Assembly (NCBI GenBank): GCA_965230065.1
Contig: OZ245942.1
Coordinates: 6,882,001 to 6,946,000, forward strand
Source of the DNA: G965230065 sp965230065
GTDB lineage: Bacteria; Bacteroidota; Bacteroidia; Cytophagales; Cyclobacteriaceae
Direction of reading: 5' to 3'
DNA length: 64,000 bases
The translations under genes and the position numbers were made by a program. Each line of letters begins with the position of its first letter. Position 1 is the stretch's first letter. This document shows positions 18,366-25,396 of this stretch, piece after piece. The notes beneath the pieces were generated by a model. The model was not told where the DNA came from. It ran no database searches and was given only the letters and a program-made list of their open reading frames with translations.

Positions 18366-18407
18366 TAATTGAATCCAATTACACAAGCTACAAAACCAAC
18401 TTAAAAC

Positions 18408-18563
18408 ATGAGCATCATTGAAATTATTCTCGCTATTTTTATTCCTCCGCTAGCAGTGGCACTCCGCCATGGGTTATCCACCCCTTTTTGGATAAATCTG
18501 TTACTTACCATTCTCGGTATCATACCGGGTATTATCCATGCTTTTTATGTGCTTACCAAATAA
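18408..18563 (+). CDS. Pmp3/YqaE family membrane peptide
   Basis: A 51-residue protein translated directly from the sequence. It starts MSIIEIILAIFIPPLAVAL, then RHG and a second helix LLLTILGIIPGIIHAFYVL. Two membrane helices with the FIPPLAV and IPGIIHAFY motifs are the hallmark of the Pmp3/YqaE family, small membrane proteins linked to salt and cold stress and membrane potential in yeast and plants. The ATG follows an A-rich leader (TTAAAAC). Confidence 0.88.
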   Translation: MSIIEIILAIFIPPLAVALRHGLSTPFWINLLLTILGIIPGIIHAFYVLTK

Positions 18564-18613
18564 AAGTGCAGTAAATAAAATAAACATTCTAACAAACCTA
18601 AACACTGTCAACC

Positions 18614-19198
18614 ATGAAAATCACATATTATCTGATGATTGCAGCAGCAGCTTTTTTGATGAGCTGCAATGTAGAAAAAACTGAATCGGGGGAGGCTCCG
18701 GAACTGGATGTAGATGTGCAGACACAGTCCGGTGAGCTGCCTGAATATGATGTTAACTGGGCCAATGTGAATGTAGGCGAGCGCACCAAAACGGTGAAAG
18801 TGCCTAAAGTGGTGGTAGTAATGGAAGAAAAAGAAGTGGAAGTACCCTATCTTGATTTTAATATCCCCAATGCTGACCGGGAATCTGAAGAAAGAACCGT
18901 TAAGGTTGAAGCAGAAGTTAGTGAATTTATGCACGAACTGGAAATTGAAAAGGTATACGCAGTTGGCAATAAGCTGATTGTGGTTTCTGAGCTGGAAAAG
19001 GAAAACGAACCGCTTCAGGAAAACAGGGTACGCGTTTCTGATCAAATTATTGTTAATGCACCGGATAACCTGATGGTAAGGCACTATATTATGGGTGACC
19101 GTCCCGAAGGCGGTTTCAACATGGATTACACCTATATTACCGATGAGAATGAAATAAAAGAAGACATTGGTAATGCCACGGTTATTTTTGAAGACTAA
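18614..19198 (+). CDS. Acidic lipoprotein, function unknown
   Basis: A 194-residue protein with a lipoprotein signal (IAAAAFLMSC, lipobox at residues ~15-18). The mature part is rich in Glu/Val; an extended V/K/E repeat (VKVPKVVVVMEEKEVEVPY, ~55-75) alternates charge and may be beta structure. It follows the PRC-barrel and Pmp3-like genes in the same direction with 50 bases between, and a strong terminator closes the group. I do not recognise the family. Confidence 0.65.
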   Translation: MKITYYLMIAAAAFLMSCNVEKTESGEAPELDVDVQTQSGELPEYDVNWANVNVGERTKTVKVPKVVVVMEEKEVEVPYLDFNIPNADRESEERTVKVEAEVSEFMHELEIEKVYAVGNKLIVVSELEKENEPLQENRVRVSDQIIVNAPDNLMVRHYIMGDRPEGGFNMDYTYITDENEIKEDIGNATVIFED

Positions 19199-19219
19199 TT
19201 TCCATTAAAATACCCACCT

Positions 19220-19266
19220 GTCCGCCACTTCTTGTGCAACCTTACAAGAAGTGGCGGACACTTTTT
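19220..19266 (+). terminator. Strong rho-independent terminator
   Basis: Perfect 15-base arms (19220-19234 and 19245-19259, GTCCGCCACTTCTTG and its complement) with a 10-base loop, followed by ACTTTTTGAT. It serves the plus-strand stress group; GH92 converges on it from the other side. Confidence 0.9.
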
Positions 19267-19282
19267 GATATCTTTAATTAGT

Positions 19283-21601
19283 TTATTCCCCTCCCATAGA
19301 AGGTGGCACATTCCCCACTGCCCACTCTTTATTCGGCGTATTTCCCATTTCTAACACCAACTCTCCTCCTTGCATTATCGTTTCGTGCCACAGATAACTT
19401 TGGTCAAAAGATTCGCCGTTTAAGGTGGCCGATTGGATATAGCGGTTTTCTTCGGAATTATTGTTAGCAGCGATGGTAAAGGTTTTACCTTCAGGTAGCT
19501 GAATGGCAATTTCTTCAAAAACCGGAGAGCCCAGTACATAATAGGGCATACCGGGGCTTACGGGATAAAAACCCATCATGCTAAAGGCAAGCCAGGCCGA
19601 CATTTGCCCGGCATCTTCATTCCCGCTCAACCCGCCTGCATCGGCGCTGTATTCTTCACGGATAATGGTACGTACCCGCTCCTGGGTTTTCCAGGCTGCC
19701 CCGGCGTAGGGGTACAGGTATACCGTCTGGTGCCCCGGTTCGTTGCCGTGCCAGTAGTACCCGTCATCAAAAAGGTGGTCTAGCTGGCTGATGAATTGCT
19801 CTTTTCCGCCCATCAATTGCATTAGTCCGGCCACATCGTGGGGTACGTACCAGGTGTACTGAAAGGGAGAGCCTTCGGTGATGAAGGATGCCCGGGAAGC
19901 CACCGGGTCAAAGGGTTCTACCCAACTGCCATCGGCATACCGGCCACGTACATAGCCCGTGGTAGTATCAAACACGTTTTGGTAGTTTTTGGCCCGTTTT
20001 ATCAGGACTTCATAGTCTTCCTCCTGGCCCAGCTTTTTGGCAATTTGCGAAAGCACAAAGTCATCGTAAGCGTATTCCAGCGTGCGGGAAACCTGCTCTT
20101 TTTTGTGGAAAGCATCGGGCACCGTGTCTTCCATGGGGATGTACCCGTATTTCAGGTACGAATCCAGCGCCCGCCTTCCCTTGCCTGAGCGGTAACTTGC
20201 GGTATCGGGATTGGGGAAGAAAGCGTTTTTGCGCATGGCGTGATAGGCTGCTTCCTGGTCAAAACCGTCAATGCCCTTCATCCAGGCATCGCCGATCATG
20301 GCGGTTACGTGGTCGCCAATCATGGCGGCGGTAAAGCTGTTCCAGGAGGGAAAAATGGGCAGCCAATCGCCTTGTTTTGCTTTATTAACCAGGGAATTCA
20401 CCATATCGGAAGACCTTTTGGGGTGCAGGATGGTGTGCAGGGGATGCACGCCCCGGTAGGTATCCCACATAGAAAAGTCGGCATAGTAGTCAAACCCCTG
20501 GGCACGATGCAGTTCCCCTCCTCCGTCAAAGGCGGGGTACATGCCGTCGACATCGCTGAATACGCGGGGTAATATCATGGTGTGGTAGAGGGCAGTGTAG
20601 AATTTTGTTTTTTGCGCTTCTGTTCCGCCTTTTACCTGTACTTTTTGCAGGGCCTCTTGCCAGGCCGTGGCCGATGCTTTTTGCACCTGTTCAAAATCCC
20701 AACCCGGTATATCGGCTTGCAGATTTTCCCGTGCCTGCTCCAGCCCAGTGAAGGAAGTGCCTACTTTCACCCTGATTTTTTCACCAGATGCCACCTGCAC
20801 ATACGCCCCGTTAGGTGCGCCCTCTCCCCTGCTTTGCGTTGCACCTTCCGTAATGTTTTCGCCCTGCCACACGCCGTAACTTTCAAAGGGCTGCTCAAAC
20901 TGCACTACAAAATACCCGCTGAACCCGGCCGGCTCGCCCCACCCCTGGTAAATGCGATGGGCAGGGTTATACCCTACTATCTCCTGTTTTTCAGGGTGGA
21001 TTTCCACAAAGCCTTCTCCTTCGTCGCTGTTGGGTTCTACCAACAGGTAAAGTGGTGCTGATTTTTGGGGTGTAAATTGCAGTATGCCCGCCCGTGAAAG
21101 GGCTGTTACCTCGGCCTGTATGCCGTCATCTTCCAGCAGTACGGAGTAATAAGAAGGCGTGGCAGTTTCCTGTGCATGACTGAAGGCCGAGGCCCGCTCT
21201 TCGGGATGTGTTTTCAGGTTGCCCTGCATGGCCATAAGGGTGAGGCTGCCGTAGTCCTGGGTACAGGAGCCGCTCATCCAGTGGCTGCCGCGGAACCCTT
21301 GTATGAGGCTGTCTTCATACTGGTAAGGGGGCAGGCATTTCTTTTCAGAAGCGTTGGTTTGGGGTGTCCACTGCGTCATGCCGAAGGGAACGCCCACGGC
21401 GGGGAAGGTTTGCCCCCGCAGTTCCGTGCCTGCATGGCTATGGCGCAAGGCACTTTCGGTAGTGCTGGTGGCCGTACCGATGAGGGGGTTTACATGGTTG
21501 AGCGGGAAGGTTTGCCCTTTTTCGTTTAACTGTTCGGATCCGGTGGTGTTGCACTGGCAAAAGAAAAGCAGGGCAATGAGGGAATATATTATGTTGCGCA
21601 T
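19283..21601 (-). CDS. GH92 family exo-alpha-mannosidase
   Basis: A 772-residue protein with an exported, lipoprotein-type start (IALLFFCQC). The GH92 N-domain opens VNPLIGTAT (~38) and GQTFPAVGVPFGM (~65); HWMSGSCTQDYG follows. The (alpha/alpha)6 catalytic domain has FSMWDTYRGVHPL (~375) and the catalytic loop GNEDAGQMSAW (~685) leading to GFYPVSPGMPYYVLGSP, all GH92 signatures. GH92 enzymes are calcium-dependent inverting alpha-mannosidases that trim N-glycans or yeast mannan; linkage preference cannot be read here. It stands alone with a plausible own promoter (21624-21656). Confidence 0.93.
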   Translation of the reverse strand: MRNIIYSLIALLFFCQCNTTGSEQLNEKGQTFPLNHVNPLIGTATSTTESALRHSHAGTELRGQTFPAVGVPFGMTQWTPQTNASEKKCLPPYQYEDSLIQGFRGSHWMSGSCTQDYGSLTLMAMQGNLKTHPEERASAFSHAQETATPSYYSVLLEDDGIQAEVTALSRAGILQFTPQKSAPLYLLVEPNSDEGEGFVEIHPEKQEIVGYNPAHRIYQGWGEPAGFSGYFVVQFEQPFESYGVWQGENITEGATQSRGEGAPNGAYVQVASGEKIRVKVGTSFTGLEQARENLQADIPGWDFEQVQKASATAWQEALQKVQVKGGTEAQKTKFYTALYHTMILPRVFSDVDGMYPAFDGGGELHRAQGFDYYADFSMWDTYRGVHPLHTILHPKRSSDMVNSLVNKAKQGDWLPIFPSWNSFTAAMIGDHVTAMIGDAWMKGIDGFDQEAAYHAMRKNAFFPNPDTASYRSGKGRRALDSYLKYGYIPMEDTVPDAFHKKEQVSRTLEYAYDDFVLSQIAKKLGQEEDYEVLIKRAKNYQNVFDTTTGYVRGRYADGSWVEPFDPVASRASFITEGSPFQYTWYVPHDVAGLMQLMGGKEQFISQLDHLFDDGYYWHGNEPGHQTVYLYPYAGAAWKTQERVRTIIREEYSADAGGLSGNEDAGQMSAWLAFSMMGFYPVSPGMPYYVLGSPVFEEIAIQLPEGKTFTIAANNNSEENRYIQSATLNGESFDQSYLWHETIMQGGELVLEMGNTPNKEWAVGNVPPSMGGE

Positions 21602-21623
21602 GTTGTGGGTTTTGTTTTGTGCT

Positions 21624-21656
21624 CAAAAGTAATGAGAAGTTGTGCAGCTTTGCAAG
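21624..21656 (-). promoter_or_regulatory. Candidate Bacteroidota promoter for GH92
   Basis: On the minus strand TACTTTTG (21631-21624) fits the -7 consensus TAnnTTTG. CTTG (21656-21653) lies 21 bases upstream, one base off the TTTG -33 box. It is about 23 bases ahead of the GH92 start. Confidence 0.45.
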
Positions 21657-21782
21657 TCATTGTCGGCACAGGACGAGTGGGTTCTCCCCGGATGAGCATA
21701 GCGAATTCCGGCGGCCGCCGCCTTTAGATTAGCAGCATATAAAAATTTCAAGAAAGTGTTATTGCTATTATACTGTGTATAT

Positions 21783-22001
21783 ATGGGTAACTCGAACAGT
21801 GTTATCCATATTTGCACAGTAAAAAACACCAGCCCAGGTGAACCATGGCCGCCGCTAAGAAAAAACTTATCCCGCGATTTGGTACCTGGGTTGGTTTAAA
21901 CTAAGACAAGCATCAAATAGAAATTTAGGTTCGTGGCCTAGTATTAAGGTTTTGAATGTGTCTTAATTCAATTGTTTATTTATTTAATATAGGGTAAAGT
22001 T
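21783..22001 (+). ncRNA. Structured 5' region of the IS110 element, candidate bridge RNA
   Basis: No coding frame. Stem-loop 1: ATGGGTAAC/GTTATCCAT (21783-21809, one G-T). Stem-loop 2: CCCAGGT (21833-21839) with ACCTGGG (21884-21890), extended by ACC/GGT after a small bulge. IS110-group elements are known to encode a bridge RNA in the segment upstream of the transposase. The presence of an RNA here is inferred from position and stems only. Confidence 0.35.
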
Positions 22002-23040
22002 ATGAAGTTTCTTTTTTTCATTGGTATTGATGTAAGTAAAAAAAAGCTTGATGTGGCTGTTAGAGATCAGCAACAACTTCTTTTTCATGTAACAATTGAC
22101 AATTCTGTTATTGGTCTTGGTGATTTTAAAGCAGTATGTAGAGACAAAGGAATAGATTTACACAAGAGCCTATTTTGCTGTGAGCATACTGGGCTTTACA
22201 GTCAATGGTTATTAGATTTAGCTCTTCAAAATGGCTATGCTTTGTGGCTTGAGTCTTCTTTAAGGATTAAAAAGTCGATAGGATTGACTCGTGGTAAAAA
22301 TGATAAAATTGATGCTATCAGAATTAGCGAGTATGCTTTCCGCTATGCTGATAAAGCTGTTGCCTGGGAACCTGAACGAGAAGTATTGCTGCACTTGAGG
22401 CATTTAGTGGCTCTGCGTAAAAGACTTATCATTGCCAAGAATATGTTGAAAGTCCCCCTAAAGGAAGTAGCAGATTTTAACAACAAGCAATTAAATAAGG
22501 AACTTGAAAAACTCAATAAAAAGCCTATTGAAACACTTGAAAAGCAATTGCAGGAAGTAGAAAAGAAGATCAGAAGCTTGATCAAAGAAGATGAAATTCT
22601 AAGCCACTTGTTCACCTTAGTAACCTCAGTGGATGGTGTGGGTGAGGTGACCTTCTGGGAAATAGTGACCACTACTAATGAATTTAAACTTTTTAAGTGT
22701 CCGAGAAAATATGCTTGTTATGCAGGTGTAGCTCCTTTTGAGCATTCTTCTGGTAGTAGTATCAGAGGAGGAACAAAAGTAAGCCATTTAGCTAATAAGC
22801 AGGTAAAAAAACTATTGCATTTATCCGCAATGTCCGCTGTATCTAAAAAAGGGGAGCTAGCTGATTATTACCATCGTAAAGTAGAGGCTGGTAAAAAAAA
22901 GATGTCCGTACTAAATGCTGTGCGCAATAAACTTATCCATAGAGTTTTTGCCTGTGTCCGAGAAAATAGAAAATATGAAAAAAGCTATATCAATGTGCTT
23001 GCGTAAACCATAGAAATCGCGGGGTCTCTCGCTTCTTAGC
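21833..23040 (+). mobile_element. IS110-family insertion sequence (ends approximate)
   Basis: It contains an intact transposase gene flanked by an imperfect inverted repeat. Bases 21854-21880 (GCTAAGAA, 9 bases, CCCGCGATTT) are matched on the other strand by 23014-23040 with the same 8-9-10 spacing. The outer ends cannot be fixed: IS110 elements make no reliable target duplication, so coordinates are minimal. Non-coding DNA is long on the 5' side and short on the 3' side of the gene. Confidence 0.65.
22002..23006 (+). CDS. IS110 family transposase (DEDD recombinase)
   Basis: A 334-residue intact protein. The RuvC-like N-terminal domain carries GIDVSKKKLDVAV (D, ~8), CCEHTGLYSQWLL (E, ~61) and KNDKIDAIRISEY (D, ~103), i.e. 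the DEDD set. A coiled segment follows (~165-195). The C-terminal transposase_20 domain has a helix-hairpin-helix-like SVDGVGEVTFWE, then YAGVAPFEHSSGSSIRGG, which holds the serine expected to attack DNA in this family. No frameshift or stop, so it may be active. Confidence 0.92.
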   Translation: MKFLFFIGIDVSKKKLDVAVRDQQQLLFHVTIDNSVIGLGDFKAVCRDKGIDLHKSLFCCEHTGLYSQWLLDLALQNGYALWLESSLRIKKSIGLTRGKNDKIDAIRISEYAFRYADKAVAWEPEREVLLHLRHLVALRKRLIIAKNMLKVPLKEVADFNNKQLNKELEKLNKKPIETLEKQLQEVEKKIRSLIKEDEILSHLFTLVTSVDGVGEVTFWEIVTTTNEFKLFKCPRKYACYAGVAPFEHSSGSSIRGGTKVSHLANKQVKKLLHLSAMSAVSKKGELADYYHRKVEAGKKKMSVLNAVRNKLIHRVFACVRENRKYEKSYINVLA

Positions 23041-23057
23041 AGGGGTCCTTGTCGGCG

Positions 23058-23190
23058 TAAAACCCTAAATCCTAATACCAAAACCCTAAACAAATCTCAA
23101 TATTAAAATACAAATGACAAGGTTTTAATATTTGGACATTGGTAATTGATTATTGTTTTGGACTTAGTGCTTTGCACTTTGGGCTTACCC
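23058..23190. repeat. CCTAAATCC-type phrase repeat, copy 1
   Basis: AACCCTAAATCCTAATACC and CCTAAACAAAT, an inner hairpin ATATTAAAA/TTTTAATAT, then TATTGTTTTGGACTTA. The same phrases recur in 31115-31240. Confidence 0.55.
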
Positions 23191-23500
23191 AGTGTATGTT
23201 TTCTGCCAGTATGTTATCTAAAACAGGGGTTTTGGGCGGGAATAGCAGGAGGCCCCGGAACCCAGAGCGTTCGTCCGGGGATAGTTTTTTTGTAATTTAC
23301 CAGGAAATGGCGGTTTTCTTAGCTTCGGTGTTTCTTCGGTTTAGGTTCGGTATTCCTTCGGTGTAGGTAGGGGGTGGGTATAATTGTACTTTTTTAAGAA
23401 ATAGTTTTTGGTGCTGTATGGGTGGGTTTTGGTTTGTTTTTGATGTAAGGTTGGGGGTGGGTTTTGATAAAATATTATATCGCCGGGGCCTGCGGATTCC

Positions 23501-23526
23501 GGTTTGTGAGGATACAAACCTGGGGT
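23501..23526. repeat. GGTTTGTGAGGAT hairpin repeat, copy 1
   Basis: GGTTTGT and ACAAACC arms with TGGGG after them. A longer-looped copy lies at 30308-30350 with 10-base arms CAGGTTTGTG/CACAAACCTG. Confidence 0.55.
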
Positions 23527-23537
23527 AGGATTTTGTG

Positions 23538-23591
23538 AAACAGACGTCTCGTCTGTGCGGCCCAACCTGTGAACAGGCAGAATGCCTGTTT
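23538..23591. repeat. Small palindromic element related to the 38109-38310 ends
   Basis: AAACAGACGTCTCGTCTGT at one end and, inverted, AAACAGGCATTCTGCCTGT at the other; 14 of 21 positions match. The GTCTCG...AGGCAG..TGCC wording matches the right end of the 202-base element at 38109. Confidence 0.5.
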
Positions 23592-23771
23592 AACATTTAC
23601 AAAGTGCAGGGTGGGGCCGGGCTGCGTGCCCCGGGCTGCATTTATTCGCTTATTGTGTTTTTCATACTGATTTCTTTATTTATTTTGTCCAATACTTTTT
23701 TTAAGGGGATTTTGGGCGGTGGGGCTGTTTTGTTAACGAACCTATATATTAAAGGAAAATTACAACCATAC

Positions 23772-23890
23772 ATGGATACAGAAAAATTGGATATGCAAAC
23801 ACCAGACCTGGTGAACGAAAACTTTGAAAAGTTGGCTACCCTTTTCCCTAACTGCGTTACGGAAGGTGCCGATGGCAAAGCCATTGACTT
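23772..23890 (+). pseudogene. N-terminal remnant of a type III restriction-modification methyltransferase (Mod)
   Basis: About 40 codons starting MDTEKLDMQTPDLVNENF and continuing EKLATLFPNCVTEG..GKAIDF. This is the typical opening of type III Mod proteins, which normally run to some 600 residues and carry the DPPY adenine-methylase motif. The frame is cut at the left end of the IS3 element; all catalytic motifs are missing. The ATG at 23772 follows an A-rich leader and matches the family start. It is the only trace of the modification subunit in the window. Confidence 0.82.
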
Positions 23891-23946
23891 TGGTCTTCCC
23901 CCGTTAAAGTAGACACTGAAAAAAGAGTAAATTAGTAACCAAATCA

Positions 23947-24237
23947 GTGTCAAATATGAGAACTAGAAGAAAGTATACCAAAGAATTTAAAGAGGAGGCA
24001 GTTCGCCTCTCAGAGAGTAATGGTAGTAAGAGCCAAGTAGCTCGTGATCTAGGAATTCACATGAGTATGTTACGCCGCTGGAAACTGGAATTACAAGAAG
24101 AGGGAAAGAAAGCGTTTTCGGGTAAAAACCCTCGGGATGAGGAAATGACTCAATTGAAGAGAGAGAACAGACGTCTTCAAGAGGAGGTGGAGATACTAAA
24201 AAAGGCGGTTGGTATCTTCAGTATTCACCCACGCTAA
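23947..24237 (+). CDS. IS3 family OrfA (HTH protein)
   Basis: A 96-residue protein: helix-turn-helix of the transposase_8 type (KYTKEFKEEAVRLSES, SQVARDLGIHMSMLRRWK, ~8-50), then a leucine-zipper-like helix (MTQLKRENRRLQEEVEILKK, ~70-88). The 3' end contains the A AAA AAG slip site that leads into orfB. Confidence 0.93.
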   Translation: MSNMRTRRKYTKEFKEEAVRLSESNGSKSQVARDLGIHMSMLRRWKLELQEEGKKAFSGKNPRDEEMTQLKRENRRLQEEVEILKKAVGIFSIHPR

Positions 24238-24245
24238 GATACCAA
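24198..24245 (+). promoter_or_regulatory. Programmed -1 frameshift signal (slippery heptamer plus stem-loop)
   Basis: The heptamer A AAA AAG (24198-24204) is in the orfA phase. Four bases later comes a perfect 10-base stem, TTGGTATCTT (24209-24218) with AAGATACCAA (24236-24245), 17-base loop. Slipping -1 joins OrfA to the orfB frame, giving the OrfAB transposase. Confidence 0.85.
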
Positions 24246-25112
24246 TTTGTTCAAGAATATGATGGGTGTTTTTCCATTACTGCTATGTGCAGAGTACTAC
24301 AAATTTCAAGGAGTGGTTATTACGCATGGTTAACACGACCTGAGAGCAATCGTAGCCGAGAAAACAGACAATTAGTGGAACAGATCAGAGATATACATCA
24401 GCAAAGTCGTCAAAGCTACGGTAGTCCCAGGGTACATGCTGAATTACAAACTATGGGAGTAGCATGTGGTAAGAACCGCATTGCCCGCTTAATGCGGCTC
24501 AATGGTATTGCGGTGGAAAAGAAAAGGAAGTTTACCAAGACGACAGACTCAAATCATCATCTTCCTGTAGCCCCTAATCTACTAGATCAGCAATTTGAAG
24601 CAAGCAGACCTGATGCGGTATGGACCACTGATATTACGTATATCTGGACAAAAGAAGGTTGGCTGTACTTGGCTATTGTACTTGATTTGTTTTCTCGACG
24701 TATTATCGGCTGGTCTATGGCGTCCACTTTAGAGCGAACGCTGGTCATAACGGCATTGCGGATGGCAATCATGGTACGAAATCCAGTGAAAGGATTGATA
24801 CATCACAGCGATAGAGGAAGCCAATATGCGAGCTATGACTACCAACGGATTCTTGAACAAAAGGGAATAAGGTGTAGCATGAGCCGTAGAGGAAACTGTT
24901 ACGATAATGCCCCAACAGAGAGTTACTTTGCCACTTTGAAACGGGAGTTGGTTTACCGTAGAAATTACTCGAGCCATACTGAGGCTAAACAAGATATCTT
25001 CGAGTATATTGAGGTATGGTATAACCGAAAGAGGAAACATTCTGCAATTGAATATATGAGTCCGATAGAATATGAGCATCAGTGGAAAAAATCAATATCT
25101 ACTGCTGCTTAA
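24204..25112 (+). CDS. IS3 family OrfB (DDE transposase), made by -1 frameshift
   Basis: The frame opens at the slip site: GGWYLQYSP ... VQEYDGCFSITAMCRVLQ. The first ATG is 24285 (MCRVLQISRSGYYAWL). A HTH_21 domain (~QLVEQIRDIHQQSRQSYGSP) precedes the rve integrase core: DAVWTTDITYIWT (D), IHHSDRGSQY (D), PTESYFATLKREL (E). The C-terminus has YNRKRKHSAIEYMSP, typical of the family. No lesion, so it may be active. Confidence 0.93.
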   Translation, partial: GGWYLQYSPTLRYQFVQEYDGCFSITAMCRVLQISRSGYYAWLTRPESNRSRENRQLVEQIRDIHQQSRQSYGSPRVHAELQTMGVACGKNRIARLMRLNGIAVEKKRKFTKTTDSNHHLPVAPNLLDQQFEASRPDAVWTTDITYIWTKEGWLYLAIVLDLFSRRIIGWSMASTLERTLVITALRMAIMVRNPVKGLIHHSDRGSQYASYDYQRILEQKGIRCSMSRRGNCYDNAPTESYFATLKRELVYRRNYSSHTEAKQDIFEYIEVWYNRKRKHSAIEYMSPIEYEHQWKKSISTAA

Positions 25113-25142
25113 CTGAATGTCTACTAAATTAGGGGAAACCCA

Positions 25143-25389
25143 CTATGTATCCACACCAGTAGCAAACTACAGTCCTGATTGGGCAATCGTATTTGACAAA
25201 GACAAAGTACGCCATATCTACTTCGTAGCTGAAACAAAGGGTTCTGATTCAGATATGGACTTACGAGAAATAGAGAAACTAAAAATCCATTGTGCTACCG
25301 AACACTTCAAAGAAATAAGCGGAGCGGAAGTGAAATTCGAGAAAGTAAGTAGCTACGAGAAACTAATGGACATTGTACAACTGAGTTAA
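25143..25389 (+). pseudogene. C-terminal remnant of a type III restriction endonuclease (Res)
   Basis: About 81 codons in frame after the IS3 right end: STPVANYSPDWAIVF ... HIYFVAETKGSDSDM ... LREIEKLKIHCATEHFKEI ... SYEKLMDIVQ. NYxPDWAI and FVAETKGS are the PD..(D/E)xK nuclease region at the end of type III Res proteins, which are normally about 900-1000 residues. The helicase domain and most of the protein are gone. An ATG at 25117 lies in the IS end and cannot be the native start. Its stop is 7 bases before the helicase gene, so mod-res-helicase-DUF4391 was once one operon. Confidence 0.85.
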
Positions 25390-25396
25390 ACCTGCT

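Larger units (their letters stand above)
23041..23771. other. Gene-free stretch with dispersed repeats upstream of the broken mod gene
   Basis: I see no convincing gene. It contains a CCTAAATCC-type phrase repeat (23058-23190), a hairpin CCCCGGA/TCCGGGG (23253-23280), runs of TTCGGT (about 23325-23365), a GGTTTGTGAGGAT hairpin (23501-23526) and a GTCTCG/AGGCAG palindromic element (23538-23591). An open frame from 23535 runs into mod but its first 79 codons are repeat-derived and not real. Confidence 0.6.
23891..25142 (+). mobile_element. IS3-family insertion sequence, complete, 1252 bases
   Basis: Terminal inverted repeats begin TGG at both ends. The left 27 bases (from 23891, TGGTCTTCCCCCGTTAAAG) match the complement of the right end (to 25142, TGGGTTTCCCCTAATTTAG) at 19 of 27 positions, including a common AGTAGACA. 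Between them lie orfA and orfB in the usual overlapping arrangement with intact DDE residues. The flanking triplets (CTT left, CTA right) are not a target duplication, and the left flank is mod while the right flank is res. The element therefore sits at a deletion junction. Confidence 0.9.

Noticed and set aside
21712..21725. GGCGGCCGCCGCC and GAATTC near the IS110 left side, resembling linker DNA
   Set aside because: These are too short to indicate cloning artefacts and lie in a natural-looking GC-rich stretch.
23535..23771. N-terminal extension of the Mod-like frame
   Set aside because: Codons cross a palindromic repeat and AT-rich DNA and have no resemblance to Mod; the family start is 23772.
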